In this document: positions 1 through 8,763 of the stretch, piece after piece | How the letters are laid out: each line of letters opens with the position of its first letter | Position numbering within the stretch: position 1 is the first letter of the stretch | Assembly (NCBI GenBank): GCA_905480195.1 | Contig: CAJQPN010000003.1 | Span: forward strand, 62,001-126,000 | Source of the DNA: an uncultured Acidimicrobiales bacterium | Lineage (GTDB): Bacteria > Actinomycetota > Acidimicrobiia > Acidimicrobiales > Aldehydirespiratoraceae | Length of the DNA stretch: 64,000 nucleotides | Direction of reading: 5' to 3' | Translations under genes and position numbers: made by a program | The notes under the pieces: model-generated | What the model was told of the DNA's origin: nothing | The model's input: only the letters and a program-made list of their open reading frames with translations | The model's database searches: none

Positions 1-2
1 CC

Positions 3-122
3 TCCCAAATCGACGCGAAGTTCGGCATCACGACCCTCCTGAATCTCGGTGAGCATAGGCTTGCCATGTGGCGTCTCCCGAACCCGGATCACTCAGCCCG
101 GCGCAGCGCACAGCTGCACTGA
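3..122 (+). CDS. possible 3' end of an upstream gene (partial)
   Basis: The frame is open from the window edge to a TGA at 120-122 and encodes about 39 residues beginning SQIDAKFGITTLLNLG. The first half reads like a natural protein C-terminus, but I do not recognise the family. It overlaps the start region of glpD by about 55 bases in another frame, so either this tail is not coding or glpD starts at the ATG at 128. The overlap makes the call weak. Confidence 0.25.
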   Translation, partial: SQIDAKFGITTLLNLGEHRLAMWRLPNPDHSARRSAQLH

Positions 123-1780
123 GTGCCATGGCACAAGCCCCGCTCGATGTCCTCGTCATCGGCGGTGGTGTCACCGGCGTTGGGTGCGCCCTCGATGCCG
201 TGACTCGGGGCCTACGCGTGGGGCTCGTCGAGCAGCGCGACTTGGCGTCCGGCACCTCGAGTCGCAGCTCCAAGCTGATGCACGGCGGCTTGCGCTACCT
301 CGAAGCAAAAGACTTCGGCCTTGTCTACGAGGCACTTCAAGAGCGAGGACTCCACACGAACCGGATCGCCCCGCACCTGGTTCGACCGATCTCGTTCCTG
401 ATCCCATTGACGGGCCGAATTTGGCAACGTTTCTACTACGGCGCCGGCGTGCTGCTCTACGACCTCATGGCATTGGCTCGGGGCAAAAAGTTTCCGGTCC
501 ATCGGCATCTCTCTCGTCGACAAGCCCTCGAACTCGCACCCGGCCTCAAGAGGTCGTCGCTCATCGGCGGAATCCTCTACCACGACGCTCAGATCGACGA
601 TGCCCGCCACACCGTCGCCGTCGCGCGCACCGCATCACTCCACGGCGCGCACATCGCAACCTCGACCCAGGTCATCGACCTCCTCAAGCAAGACGGACGG
701 ATCGTCGGGGCTCGAGTGCTCGACGTCGAGTCCGAGACCGAATACGAACTCCGAGCCGACCGTGTCGTCAACGCCACCGGAGTGTGGATCAACGACATCC
801 AGGAAATGGCGGGCCCGTCTGCGTTATCGGTGCAAGCCGCAAAGGGAGTACACCTTGTCGTTCCGAAGGCGGCGATCGACAGCAGCACCGGCGTGGTACT
901 GCGGACGCCCACGAGCGTGCTGTTCATCATTCCGTGGGGTGAGTATTGGCTCCTCGGAACCACCGACACGAAGTGGCACCTCGACCGGGCGCATCCGGCA
1001 GCATCGTCGGCCGACATCGAGTACCTCCTCAGGCAGGCGAACGCTGCGCTCGACCGTCAACTCCAGCGCAACGACGTTGTCGGCGTCTACGCCGGGCTCC
1101 GTCCACTTCTCAGCGGCGAGACTGAAGAGACTGCCCGTTTGAGCCGCGAGCACGCTGTCGCTCAACCCGTGCCCGGGCTCATCTCCATCGCCGGCGGCAA
1201 GTACACGACCTATCGGGTCATGGCTGCCGACGCGATCGACATGGCGGTCGAGGATCTACCCCGCGCCATCGGCCCATCGATCACCGACCGCATCGAACTC
1301 ATCGGTGCCGACAACTGGGACACGGTCAAGGACTCAGGTCCCGAGTTGGCTGCGCGACACGATCTCCCTCTGGCTCTCGTTGAGCGGCTGCTATGGCGGC
1401 ACGGATCAGGCAGCGCAGCCGTTCTTGCGCTCACCGAGGACCAACCAGAACTCCTCGAGGTACTTCCAGGCGCTGGCTACATCGCAGCCGAAGCCATCTA
1501 CGCCGTCCGCTATGAAGGTGCGCTACACCTCGAAGACGTTCTCGCTCGGCGGATGCGAATCTCGATCGAGACGGTCGATCGAGGCACCGAGATCGCCGCA
1601 CGCGTCGCAGCCTTGATCGGCCCCGAGCTCGGCTGGACCGACACCGACATCACGAACGAGGTTGAGCGATGGCACAGCCGGGTCGACGCCGAGTTGGATG
1701 CGAACGCGACACCCGACGACGAGACTGCGCAGTCGGTCCGACGAACCGCGATCGACGGTCGCGGTCTGGTCGGGGCCTGA
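68..1780 (+). CDS. glpD: aerobic glycerol-3-phosphate dehydrogenase
   Basis: This flavoprotein oxidises sn-glycerol 3-phosphate to dihydroxyacetone phosphate and passes electrons to membrane quinones. The 570-residue product has the FAD dinucleotide-binding motif GGGVTGVG at residues 32-39. The family signature GTSSRSSKLMHGGLRYLE follows at about 58-75, and IAGGKYTTYR, typical of GlpD, lies near 376-385. The C-terminal domain of about 150 residues is present, so the protein is full length. The start is the GTG at 68, because the stretch SPAQRTAALSAMA before the FAD motif is conserved in actinobacterial GlpD. An ATG at 128 would remove most of that stretch. No glycerol kinase or facilitator gene is visible downstream; the next gene is aroC, 42 bases away. 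Confidence 0.95.
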   Translation: MASPEPGSLSPAQRTAALSAMAQAPLDVLVIGGGVTGVGCALDAVTRGLRVGLVEQRDLASGTSSRSSKLMHGGLRYLEAKDFGLVYEALQERGLHTNRIAPHLVRPISFLIPLTGRIWQRFYYGAGVLLYDLMALARGKKFPVHRHLSRRQALELAPGLKRSSLIGGILYHDAQIDDARHTVAVARTASLHGAHIATSTQVIDLLKQDGRIVGARVLDVESETEYELRADRVVNATGVWINDIQEMAGPSALSVQAAKGVHLVVPKAAIDSSTGVVLRTPTSVLFIIPWGEYWLLGTTDTKWHLDRAHPAASSADIEYLLRQANAALDRQLQRNDVVGVYAGLRPLLSGETEETARLSREHAVAQPVPGLISIAGGKYTTYRVMAADAIDMAVEDLPRAIGPSITDRIELIGADNWDTVKDSGPELAARHDLPLALVERLLWRHGSGSAAVLALTEDQPELLEVLPGAGYIAAEAIYAVRYEGALHLEDVLARRMRISIETVDRGTEIAARVAALIGPELGWTDTDITNEVERWHSRVDAELDANATPDDETAQSVRRTAIDGRGLVGA

Positions 1781-1822
1781 AACATCATTCGGCGACCGCC
1801 CCGCCGGCCGTACACTCGACCT

Positions 1823-2929
1823 ATGGCCAGCTCGTTCGGAACCCTCTTCCGCGTCTCCACGTTCGGTGAATCGCACGGCGGGGGCGTCGGTGTGGTGATC
1901 GACGGCTGTCCACCCCGCCTCGCCCTTGACGTCAGCACCATCCAATCCGACCTCGACCGACGACGGCCGGGCCAGAGCCGCCTCGTCACACAGCGTGATG
2001 AGGACGACCGGGCCGAGATCCTCTCCGGTGTCTTCGACGGCTACACCACAGGCACGCCGATTGCGATCCTCGTCCGCAACAACGACCACAACAGCGGTGC
2101 CTACGATCACCTGCGCGAGGTTTATCGACCGTCTCATGCCGACTACACCTACGACGCCAAATATGGCTTCCGGGACTGGGCCGGAGGCGGGCGAGCGAGC
2201 GCACGAGAAACCATCGGACGTGTCGCGGCAGCAGCCATCGCGCGGCGGCTACTCCATGAGGTGGCTGGTGTCGAGGTACTCGCATGGGTCGATCAGGTGG
2301 CTGGCATCGACGCCGCGGTCGACGATGACAAGGTCACCATCAAACAGATCGAGACCGATCCAACCCGCTGTCCCGACCCCGTTGCTGCAGCAGCCATGAC
2401 CACTGCAATCGAACACGCTCGCCACAACGGAGACTCGCTCGGCGGCGTTGTTCGAGCAGTAGCACGCAACGTCCCAGCCGGCCTCGGCGAGCCCGTCTTC
2501 GAGAAGCTCGATGCCGACCTCGCCGGTTCGCTGATGTCGCTCCCGGCTGCGAAGGGCGTTGAGATCGGCAGCGGCTTCGCCGGCACCCGCATGACAGGGC
2601 TCGAACACAACGACCCGTTCGAACCTGGCCCCGACGGCGCGATCCGCACCACCACCAACAACTCGGGCGGTATCCAGGGCGGCATAAGCAACGGTGAGGA
2701 CATCACGGTTCGGGTTGCCTTCAAACCCACCGGCACGATCTCGAGTGAACAGAAGACCGTCACCCGCGATGGCGAGGCGACGACGCTGGCAGCCCGAGGC
2801 CGCCATGACCCGTGTGTGCTGCCTCGTGCCGTCCCGATGGTCGAAGCCCAGATGCTCCTAGTCCTTGCAGATCACTGGCTACGTCAGCGTGCCGTCAACG
2901 TGCTTCCGCCTCTTCCCGATTTGCGGTAA
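1823..2929 (+). CDS. aroC: chorismate synthase
   Basis: AroC converts 5-enolpyruvylshikimate 3-phosphate to chorismate using reduced FMN, the last step of the shikimate pathway. The 368-residue length is typical. The first signature GESHGG is at residues 15-20, RPGQSR at 48-53, RPSHAD at 102-107 and [18 protein letters not shown] at 121-138. The C-terminal signature region with RHDPC lies near 330. The gene stands apart from other aro genes here; the first enzyme of the pathway, a class II DAHP synthase, is at 54.6 kb. Its stop is only 7 bases from the stop of the convergent gcvT. Confidence 0.97.
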   Translation: MASSFGTLFRVSTFGESHGGGVGVVIDGCPPRLALDVSTIQSDLDRRRPGQSRLVTQRDEDDRAEILSGVFDGYTTGTPIAILVRNNDHNSGAYDHLREVYRPSHADYTYDAKYGFRDWAGGGRASARETIGRVAAAAIARRLLHEVAGVEVLAWVDQVAGIDAAVDDDKVTIKQIETDPTRCPDPVAAAAMTTAIEHARHNGDSLGGVVRAVARNVPAGLGEPVFEKLDADLAGSLMSLPAAKGVEIGSGFAGTRMTGLEHNDPFEPGPDGAIRTTTNNSGGIQGGISNGEDITVRVAFKPTGTISSEQKTVTRDGEATTLAARGRHDPCVLPRAVPMVEAQMLLVLADHWLRQRAVNVLPPLPDLR

Positions 2930-2936
2930 CACCGAC

Positions 2937-3998
2937 TCACACAAACGGCAGAGTGTGTACGACCGCCGCAGTCTCCGTGCCGCGCACGTCGATGGTCACG
3001 GGAGTGGTCGGCTCGAGCTTTCGGTCGATGAACGCAAGCGCAATTCCTTGTTCGAGCACCGGAGAGAAGTTCCCACTACTGACCGTCCCGACCTCGACTC
3101 CGTCAAGCTTCACCACTTGGCCGGCGCGGGGCGGGCGCCGTCCCGGGGTCAGCAGTCCGTGGAGGCGCTTCGGGAGACCGCCGAGTGCCTCCGCTTCGAG
3201 CGCTGCCCTGCCCCGGAACTCCCCTTTGTCCATTCGGACAACCCAGTCGAGGCCAGCCTGCCCGGGGGTGATGCCGGGCCCGAGCTCGTGACCATGGAGT
3301 GGAAGCCCGGCTTCGAGGCGGAGCGTGTCGCGTGCTCCAAGGCCGGCCGGCTCAACACCCTCGGCAACGATGGCATCCCATACTTGGTGGGCGGCCTCGA
3401 CCGGAACTGCGATCTCGATGCCGTCCTCTCCCGTGTATCCGGTACCAGCGGCGAGCACCTCGACACCTGCGATCGTGACAGAACCAACTCGGAACCGACC
3501 GACCGTATTCACAGCCGGCGCGATGGCTTCGAGTCGGGCCCGGGCGTCGGGCCCCTGTACGGCGAGCACGGCGCGCGTCGAGGTCACGTCCTCTAGTGCG
3601 AGATCTCCAAGTCCCAGCGCGTTGGCGACACGATCAGTGTTCGAGGCGTTGGGCATGACCTCGAAACGGTCGGTGTCAACCCACCACACGATGATGTCGT
3701 CGAGCACCGAGCCATCAGCCGGGTCGAGGAGATGGGTGTATTGAGCATGTCCGGGCGAAATTCGAGCCAGGTCGTTGGTGAACGCTCTCTGAAGCGCATC
3801 GAAGGCTCGGTCACCGACCACGCGGAGCGTGCCGAGGTGTGATACGTCGAACACGACCGCGGCCTGCCGACACGCCATGTGCTCGGCGAGCGTGCCGGAT
3901 TCGTATGCGAGCGGCATCTCCCAGCCCCCGAACGGCACAAGCTTCGCACCGAGCGCTACGTGGGCGCTGTGAAGGGGTGATCGCCGCTCAGGCGGCAT
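2937..3998 (-). CDS. gcvT: aminomethyltransferase, glycine cleavage T-protein
   Basis: The T-protein releases ammonia from the aminomethyl group on lipoyl-GcvH and transfers the one-carbon unit to tetrahydrofolate. The N-terminus SPLHSAHVALGAKLVPFGGW is the family hallmark, and GYTGEDGIEI and AGLPLHGHEL are typical later motifs. I place the start at the ATG at 3998, giving 353 residues and an 11-base overlap with the upstream gene. An in-frame GTG at 4043 would add 15 low-complexity residues and a larger overlap. gcvH lies 3.3 kb upstream in the same minus-strand run, but gcvP is not in the window. Confidence 0.95.
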   Translation of the reverse strand: MPPERRSPLHSAHVALGAKLVPFGGWEMPLAYESGTLAEHMACRQAAVVFDVSHLGTLRVVGDRAFDALQRAFTNDLARISPGHAQYTHLLDPADGSVLDDIIVWWVDTDRFEVMPNASNTDRVANALGLGDLALEDVTSTRAVLAVQGPDARARLEAIAPAVNTVGRFRVGSVTIAGVEVLAAGTGYTGEDGIEIAVPVEAAHQVWDAIVAEGVEPAGLGARDTLRLEAGLPLHGHELGPGITPGQAGLDWVVRMDKGEFRGRAALEAEALGGLPKRLHGLLTPGRRPPRAGQVVKLDGVEVGTVSSGNFSPVLEQGIALAFIDRKLEPTTPVTIDVRGTETAAVVHTLPFV

Positions 3999-4317
3999 CG
4001 GCGAGGACGAGCCCGTACTTGGATCCGAGGGCTTCGATGTCACGCCGGTACAGCAACTTCACGTTCACGTCGGGGTGCACTTCCGCCATCCGACGAACCT
4101 TGCGATTTTTCTTCGTGACGAGCGGCTGCCGCAGGGTAGTCAGCTCGACGTACGTGTCGAAATCGGGCAGATAAAAGTCGGGCGTGAACGCTTCGACAAC
4201 GTTGCCCGCTGAGTCGGTCTCGAGCACGAATGTGGTGGGCTCGTATTCGAAGCGGACCCCGTAACCGGTCAGGAGCCCCGCAAGCTGGGCTTCCGACTCG
4301 TGCGCGAACTCTGCCAT
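3988..4317 (-). CDS. PD-(D/E)XK-like small protein of unknown role
   Basis: This is a 109-residue protein of unknown function. The segment from about residue 24 to 75 reads like a PD-(D/E)XK nuclease core of the TnsA/DUF559 type. It has a strand with Glu24 and Glu26, TPDFYLP with Asp47, YVELT with Glu58, and Lys69/Lys70. The rest of a TnsA-like protein is missing, so it may be a stand-alone small nuclease or an inactive relative. It sits 9 bases downstream of a merR gene and overlaps gcvT by 11 bases, so it is probably co-transcribed. The nuclease assignment rests on motif spacing alone. Confidence 0.6.
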   Translation of the reverse strand: MAEFAHESEAQLAGLLTGYGVRFEYEPTTFVLETDSAGNVVEAFTPDFYLPDFDTYVELTTLRQPLVTKKNRKVRRMAEVHPDVNVKLLYRRDIEALGSKYGLVLADAA

Positions 4318-4326
4318 GTAGTGGTT

Positions 4327-4791
4327 TTAGCTCTCGCCGACAGCCCGTTGGGTGATGATCTGGTCAGCGATCTCGGGATAGAGCGACACGATGCGATTGT
4401 CGACCTGTTCTTTGACCCCGGAGAGGGGCAAGACGTTGAGAACTCCTTGGCCGTTCTGCAACAAGTCGATGAGCTCTTCACCCGTGTTGACGAGCACCGA
4501 GTTCGAGCCGTCGATCACGAGGTTGGCAGATGCGACGTCCTCGCCAAGCTGGTTACGCATGTAGGCGAACACCTTGCGCACCTGCTCGAGACGGATACCA
4601 GCGTCGAGGAGACTCTTGATCACCTTCAACTCGAGGAGATCGCGATAGCTGTACCGACGCCGACTCCCACTGCCTGTCGCCTCGGCCATCGATGGCTTTA
4701 CAAGATCGGTTCGCGCCCAATAGTCGAGCTGCCGATACGTGATGTCGACGATCTCGGCTGTTCGCTTGCCGGAGAAACCCTGCTCGGTCAT
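4327..4791 (-). CDS. MerR-family transcriptional regulator (Rv1830-like position)
   Basis: This 154-residue protein has a MerR-type winged helix-turn-helix at residues 8-75, including the segment TYRQLDYWARTDLVKPS and RRRYSYRDLLELKVIKSLLD. The C-terminal part is short and has no cysteine cluster, so a metal sensor is unlikely. It matches the position of Rv1830 in mycobacteria, next to a DUF151 nuclease gene, but that orthology is inferred from order rather than alignment. The following gene starts 9 bases after its stop, which suggests a shared transcript ending with gcvT. Confidence 0.9.
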   Translation of the reverse strand: MTEQGFSGKRTAEIVDITYRQLDYWARTDLVKPSMAEATGSGSRRRYSYRDLLELKVIKSLLDAGIRLEQVRKVFAYMRNQLGEDVASANLVIDGSNSVLVNTGEELIDLLQNGQGVLNVLPLSGVKEQVDNRIVSLYPEIADQIITQRAVGES

Positions 4792-4914
4792 CTATGACTC
4801 CCTCAGTTAAGCGACACCGACGAAATTACGCCGATGTGACGGGGAAGACAATAGGGAGTTTCAGGACCCTAGGTCAACGACCCTACGCGCGAACATTCGC
4901 GCGCTGCGCGCGAA

Positions 4915-5400
4915 CTAGTCGGCAAAGTCCTCAGGGGAGATCGTGTCGAGAAAGTCTTTGAACTCTTCGACCACCTCCTCAGGCTCATCACCCTGGGGCT
5001 CATCGGTGTACCCGACCTCGTCGACCACCTCATCGGACGCAAAGATGGGTGTGCCTGTGCGCACAGCGATCGCAATCGCGTCGGATGAGCGACACGACAC
5101 CACGGTACGTTCACCATCGCGGACGAGGTGAAGTTCGGCATAGAAGGTCTTGTCACGCAGCTCGCTCACCACGACCCGGTCGAGATCGACAGCGAGAGAC
5201 TCGAGCAGATCTCGAATCAAGTCGTGGGTCATCGGTCTCGGCGTTGCGACACCGTCGAGGGCCAGTGCGATCGCCGTCGCCTCGGGGGCGCCAATGAAGA
5301 TCGGGACTGTACGACCGGCTCCCGATCGCTCGCGCAACAACACCATCGGTGCGTTGGCGGGCAGCTCAACCCTGACTCCGAGAAGGTCCATCTCCTGCAT
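4915..5400 (-). CDS. DUF151 bifunctional nuclease family protein
   Basis: Members of this family (BFN domain) have been reported as DNase/RNase enzymes; the actinobacterial versions are mostly uncharacterised. The 161-residue protein has the core features: an N-terminal strand with VRVELPANAPMVLLRE, then VPIFIGAPEATAIALALDG, followed by the conserved TFYAELHLVRDG and SCRSSDAIAIAVRTGTPIF. An acidic tail rich in Glu and Asp runs from about 135 to the end. The gene lies between hpt and a merR gene. The mycobacterial homologue Rv1829 likewise lies between two merR-type genes, Rv1828 and Rv1830. Confidence 0.92.
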   Translation of the reverse strand: MQEMDLLGVRVELPANAPMVLLRERSGAGRTVPIFIGAPEATAIALALDGVATPRPMTHDLIRDLLESLAVDLDRVVVSELRDKTFYAELHLVRDGERTVVSCRSSDAIAIAVRTGTPIFASDEVVDEVGYTDEPQGDEPEEVVEEFKDFLDTISPEDFAD

Positions 5401-5409
5401 GGATCCACC

Positions 5410-5967
5410 CTAGGCGCAGTAGAGGGCCTCCACGTACGCGTCTGGGTCGGCGCTGAGCACGTCGAGGTCAGCGGCCGCCACGCACTTCGCGTTGCGATAG
5501 CGACCCTCGAAGTCCAGCCCATAGCCGATCACGAACCGGTCTTCGATCTGCAGCCCGGTATGGCCGATCTCGACCGGGACAACGCGACGTGCGGGTCGAT
5601 CAATCAGGGTGCACAGGCTGAGCGTCGCCGGGCTGCGACGGGCGAACTCTCCGAGCAGAAACGCCGACGTAAGGCCCGTGTCGACGATGTCCTCCACGAT
5701 CACTACCTGTCGGCCCTCGAGGTTGGTCGACGCATCCATCACGAATCGAACCCGACCAGTTCCCGGGGTGTAGGGACTGAGCGATACGAAGTCGACCGTT
5801 GCTCGGATCGTCATGGCCCGCACGAGGTCGGCAAGAAACGGCACGCTTCCTCGCAGCACTGCCACCATTACGACACCGTCGTCGTATTCGGCGGAGAGTT
5901 CGGCCGCTAAACGGTCGACCACTGCCCGCAGCTCCACCTCGTCGAGCAGTACGTCGGGATGCTCCAT
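5410..5967 (-). CDS. hpt: hypoxanthine phosphoribosyltransferase-type PRTase
   Basis: The enzyme salvages hypoxanthine and guanine by condensing them with PRPP. In the 185-residue product the PRPP-binding motif reads VVIVEDIVDTGLT at about residues 88-100, and the short loop LRGS lies near 38-41. I chose the ATG at 5967, which is separated from the merR stop by a single base. A longer open frame upstream overlaps that merR gene and gives a low-complexity N-terminus. The gene sits inside the pgsA-gcvT block, whereas the mycobacterial block has no hpt at this point, so it is probably a lineage-specific insertion. Confidence 0.93.
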   Translation of the reverse strand: MEHPDVLLDEVELRAVVDRLAAELSAEYDDGVVMVAVLRGSVPFLADLVRAMTIRATVDFVSLSPYTPGTGRVRFVMDASTNLEGRQVVIVEDIVDTGLTSAFLLGEFARRSPATLSLCTLIDRPARRVVPVEIGHTGLQIEDRFVIGYGLDFEGRYRNAKCVAAADLDVLSADPDAYVEALYCA

Positions 5968-5968
5968 T

Positions 5969-6793
5969 TCAGCTGTCGAGTTCGAGGTCAAACGCTCGAC
6001 GAACGAGCGACCGGTGGATCGCCTCTCCTTCCGCGACCAGGCGGGCAAGATCTTCGCGCGCTCCGGCAGCGGCCGAGCCGCCCTTGGTCAACGCAGCACC
6101 GCGAAGCTGGTGCAACATGCCGATCTCGCGATCGGCGGCGACCTTGTACATCCGAAGATGGCGAACCTCCATACCACTCGCCCGGAACATCAACGCTGCC
6201 TTCACCACCAGTAGTGCCTCGTGATCGAAAAGCATCCCTTTGTCGCCCCGCACCCCTTCGATGAGACCCAGCTTTTCGAGCTCAGCCACCATGCCGAGAT
6301 CAGCGCCCGATGCGTCCGCCAATTCAGCAGCGGTGAACTCAATCGACCCGAAGCCGCCCGACGGGATGACCTTCGGGTCGGTGCTGGAGGTCTCGTCCTC
6401 ATCGATTTCCTCAGCCCCGTGCAACTGCGGCTCAGCAACGTCGGGTTGATCGTCGGGGTCAAAGTCGATCTCGCGCTCGGCGAAAAGGGACGGTTCCGGC
6501 AATGGAAGGTTGGCGGCTTGCTGGTCGATCTCGGCGACCGGGTCGAACCCTTCCTCGGCGACGCGTCGCTTGATCACCTTGAGCGGAAGAAAATTGTCGC
6601 GCTGTTGCGTCAGGATCCATCGGAGCCGCTCGATGTCGCTCTGGTAGAACTTGCGGTAACCCGAAGGGGTCCGTTCGGGTTCGACCAGACCCTGACTCTC
6701 GAGGAACCGGATCTTCGAGATGGTGACGTCAGGATGCTCGTCCTTCAGCAAGGAGAGCACCTCTCCGATCGAGTGATGCGGGCCGTTGCCCAT
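5969..6793 (-). CDS. MerR-family transcriptional regulator (Rv1828-like)
   Basis: This 274-residue regulator has a MerR helix-turn-helix at about residues 5-75, with the motifs ISKIRFLESQGLVEPERTPS and RKFYQSDIERLRWILTQQRD. A long acidic linker follows from about 90 to 150. A second helical region with ELADASGADLGMVAELEKLG could be another HTH-like or effector module. Its arrangement, directly downstream of the FHA gene, matches Rv1828 next to garA (Rv1827). The target genes cannot be read from the sequence; autoregulation of this cluster is plausible. Confidence 0.92.
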   Translation of the reverse strand: MGNGPHHSIGEVLSLLKDEHPDVTISKIRFLESQGLVEPERTPSGYRKFYQSDIERLRWILTQQRDNFLPLKVIKRRVAEEGFDPVAEIDQQAANLPLPEPSLFAEREIDFDPDDQPDVAEPQLHGAEEIDEDETSSTDPKVIPSGGFGSIEFTAAELADASGADLGMVAELEKLGLIEGVRGDKGMLFDHEALLVVKAALMFRASGMEVRHLRMYKVAADREIGMLHQLRGAALTKGGSAAAGAREDLARLVAEGEAIHRSLVRRAFDLELDS

Positions 6794-6804
6794 CGCGTCC
6801 TCCT

Positions 6805-7275
6805 TCAGACCTCGCCGGTGCCGTGAACGAACACGAGCTTGAATTTGCCGATCCGCATCTCATCGCCGTCAACGAGTTCGACCCTCTCGGTGCGATCGCG
6901 GTTCACGTACGTTCCGTTGAGCGAACCGACATCGCTCACCCAATATCGGGCACCGTCACGACGCACTTCGGCATGGCGACGCGAGACCGTGATGTCGTCG
7001 AGGAAAATATCGCTCTTGGGGTGACGACCGACCGTGGTGACGTCTTGGTCGAGGGCGTAGCGCGCGCCTGACTTGGACCCTTGGACAACGACGAAGAGTC
7101 CCTCGTGCGGACCGAATGCCGAGCGGTCGATACCTCCGAGATCAGCCGGATCGACGACTACGGCTGGCGTCTCGGTCGTGACCTCCTCGTGTCGGAGGTC
7201 ACTTCCACACGACGAGCAGAAATTGGCGCCCGCAGCGTTGGAGAGGCCACAGGCAGGACAGTCACCGGTTGTCAT
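6805..7275 (-). CDS. garA: zinc-ribbon FHA-domain protein, GarA-like
   Basis: GarA is an FHA protein whose phosphorylation switches its control of 2-oxoglutarate and glutamate enzymes in mycobacteria. Here the 156-residue product has the FHA fold from about residue 60 to 150, with GRHPKSD at 83-89, VSRRHAE at 97-103 and SLNGTYVN at 118-125, the residues that bind phosphothreonine. An EVTTETP segment at residues 31-37 resembles the phosphorylatable ETT motif of GarA. Unlike mycobacterial GarA, the protein begins with a four-cysteine zinc ribbon (Cys6, Cys9, Cys20, Cys23). Its start overlaps the gcvH stop by one base. Confidence 0.9.
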   Translation of the reverse strand: MTTGDCPACGLSNAAGANFCSSCGSDLRHEEVTTETPAVVVDPADLGGIDRSAFGPHEGLFVVVQGSKSGARYALDQDVTTVGRHPKSDIFLDDITVSRRHAEVRRDGARYWVSDVGSLNGTYVNRDRTERVELVDGDEMRIGKFKLVFVHGTGEV

Positions 7276-7655
7276 CAGGTCTCCGTGAGCGCCTTGTATG
7301 CGGCAGCATCGAGAAGGGCATCGAGCTCTGAGGCGTCGTTGATCGCGATCGTGCAGATCCAGCCTTCGCCGTACGGGTCGTTGTTGAGCTTCTCGGGCTC
7401 ATCGCCAAGTTCGGCGTTGACCGAACCAATCGTGCCGCTGACCGGAGCGTAGAGTTCGGAGACCGACTTGGTGGATTCGACCTCACCAAATGACCCACCA
7501 GCCGTCACTGCTGCGCTCACCTCGGGCAGATCGACATAGACGACATCGCCCAAGGCATCTTGTGCGTAGTCGGTAATGCCGACAGTGGCAGTGTCGCCGT
7601 CGACGCGGACCCACTCGTGATCCGAGGAGTAGCGAAGTTCCTCCGGTGTATTCAT
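7275..7655 (-). CDS. gcvH: glycine cleavage system H protein
   Basis: GcvH is the lipoyl carrier that shuttles the aminomethyl intermediate between P-, T- and L-proteins. The 126-residue length is standard. The lipoylation site is Lys63 in GEVESTKSVSELYAP, and the C-terminus contains NDPYGEGWICTI. The start is the ATG at 7655, because MNTPEELRYSSDHEWV is the typical N-terminus. The frame stays open about 280 bases further upstream but into non-conserved sequence. The stop overlaps the FHA gene start, so translation is likely coupled. Confidence 0.96.
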   Translation of the reverse strand: MNTPEELRYSSDHEWVRVDGDTATVGITDYAQDALGDVVYVDLPEVSAAVTAGGSFGEVESTKSVSELYAPVSGTIGSVNAELGDEPEKLNNDPYGEGWICTIAINDASELDALLDAAAYKALTET

Positions 7656-7707
7656 AGTCGCGAACCTAACGCATCGCAGACGGCTCAGCGGGTTACCGCC
7701 ACCAGGC

Positions 7708-8334
7708 TCATCGGCGGCTGCTCTGCCGGTCAAGTCGACCTTCGCGCAACGCCTCCCGAGCAAGCGGCACGTACTCGAACGCGGAGAGATAGCTGTAAAC
7801 GAGCGACGGCACGGCGAGGACCCAACCAGCGATCTCGAACCAGCTGGCCGTGCCGTGCGTACTGGAACCGGCGAGGAGAAACGGAAACGCAAAATACAGG
7901 CCAAACGTCGCGCACTTTCCCCACCAGGTGACATCGATCCGTCGCGCTCCCATGGCGCCGAGCAGTAGCGCTCCGATCGCCACGAGTACTTCCCGGAACA
8001 AGGTGACGATGATTAACCACCATGGCACCGCGCCGTCGAAGCCGATAGCGAGAATCGGGATGATCAACGAAACGCGATCGGTCAGCGGGTCGATCAGTTT
8101 GCCGAACTCGCTCACGACGTCGAACTTGCGGGCCCACCACCCGTCGACCCAGTCGGTTGCACCAACGAATCCCCAGAGCCACGCCGCGCTCCACCGGTCC
8201 CCCTGGTCCAGCAGGAGCCAGAGGAACACCGGCACGCATGCAAGGCGAGCGAGTGAGATCAGGTTCGGGACCGTGAGGATCTTGTCCTCGAAGATGCCTA
8301 TTTGTCGCTCACGGGGACGATCGCCGGATTCCAT
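7708..8334 (-). CDS. pgsA: CDP-alcohol phosphatidyltransferase family protein
   Basis: This membrane enzyme transfers a phosphatidyl group from CDP-diacylglycerol to an alcohol, probably glycerol 3-phosphate, in phospholipid synthesis. The motif DG-x2-AR-x8-G-x3-D-x3-D is intact at about residues 64-86 (Asp64, Gly65, Ala68, Arg69, Gly78, Asp82, Asp86). Several hydrophobic segments flank it. The start is the ATG at 8334, giving 208 residues; the upstream alternative at 8373 overlaps the divergent HIT gene. The position beside gcvH and the FHA gene matches pgsA2 (Rv1822) of mycobacteria. The exact acceptor alcohol is not certain. Confidence 0.88.
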   Translation of the reverse strand: MESGDRPRERQIGIFEDKILTVPNLISLARLACVPVFLWLLLDQGDRWSAAWLWGFVGATDWVDGWWARKFDVVSEFGKLIDPLTDRVSLIIPILAIGFDGAVPWWLIIVTLFREVLVAIGALLLGAMGARRIDVTWWGKCATFGLYFAFPFLLAGSSTHGTASWFEIAGWVLAVPSLVYSYLSAFEYVPLAREALREGRLDRQSSRR

Positions 8335-8363
8335 GGTCACGCCTTGCAGCCTACGATCCCCTG

Positions 8364-8762
8364 GTGCCCACAATCTTCACCCGCATCATCGACGGCGAGA
8401 TCCCTGGCCGTTTCGTTCACGCCGACGACGTCTGCGTTGCGTTCATGGACGTCCGTCCACTCGCCCCTGGCCATGTGCTCGTCGTTCCCCGCGCTGAGGT
8501 CGATCATTGGACCGATCTCGAAGCCGACACCGTCGCCCATCTCATGACGGTCGCTCATCGAGTTGGCCAGGCCCAGCGCCATGTGCTTTCCCCCGCCCGC
8601 ATCGGCCTGATGATCGCCGGTTTCGAAGTTCCACACGTCCATGTCCACGTCGTGCCGATCAACGACATGGGCGACCTTGACTTCCATCAGGCCGATCCAG
8701 AACCGGACCAGAACGAAGTTGAGCGCATCCACGCAGCCCTTGCCGGGGCACTGGCGGGTTGA
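8364..8762 (+). CDS. HIT-family nucleotide-binding hydrolase
   Basis: HIT proteins hydrolyse or transfer nucleoside phosphates such as adenosine 5'-phosphoramidates or dinucleoside polyphosphates. The 132-residue product has the histidine triad HVHVHVVP at residues 91-98 and the usual N-terminus TIFTRIIDGEIPGRFV. The start is a GTG at 8364. It is divergent from pgsA and its stop is one base from the convergent SRAP gene stop. The physiological substrate cannot be read from the sequence. Confidence 0.95.
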   Translation: MPTIFTRIIDGEIPGRFVHADDVCVAFMDVRPLAPGHVLVVPRAEVDHWTDLEADTVAHLMTVAHRVGQAQRHVLSPARIGLMIAGFEVPHVHVHVVPINDMGDLDFHQADPEPDQNEVERIHAALAGALAG

Positions 8763-8763
8763 C

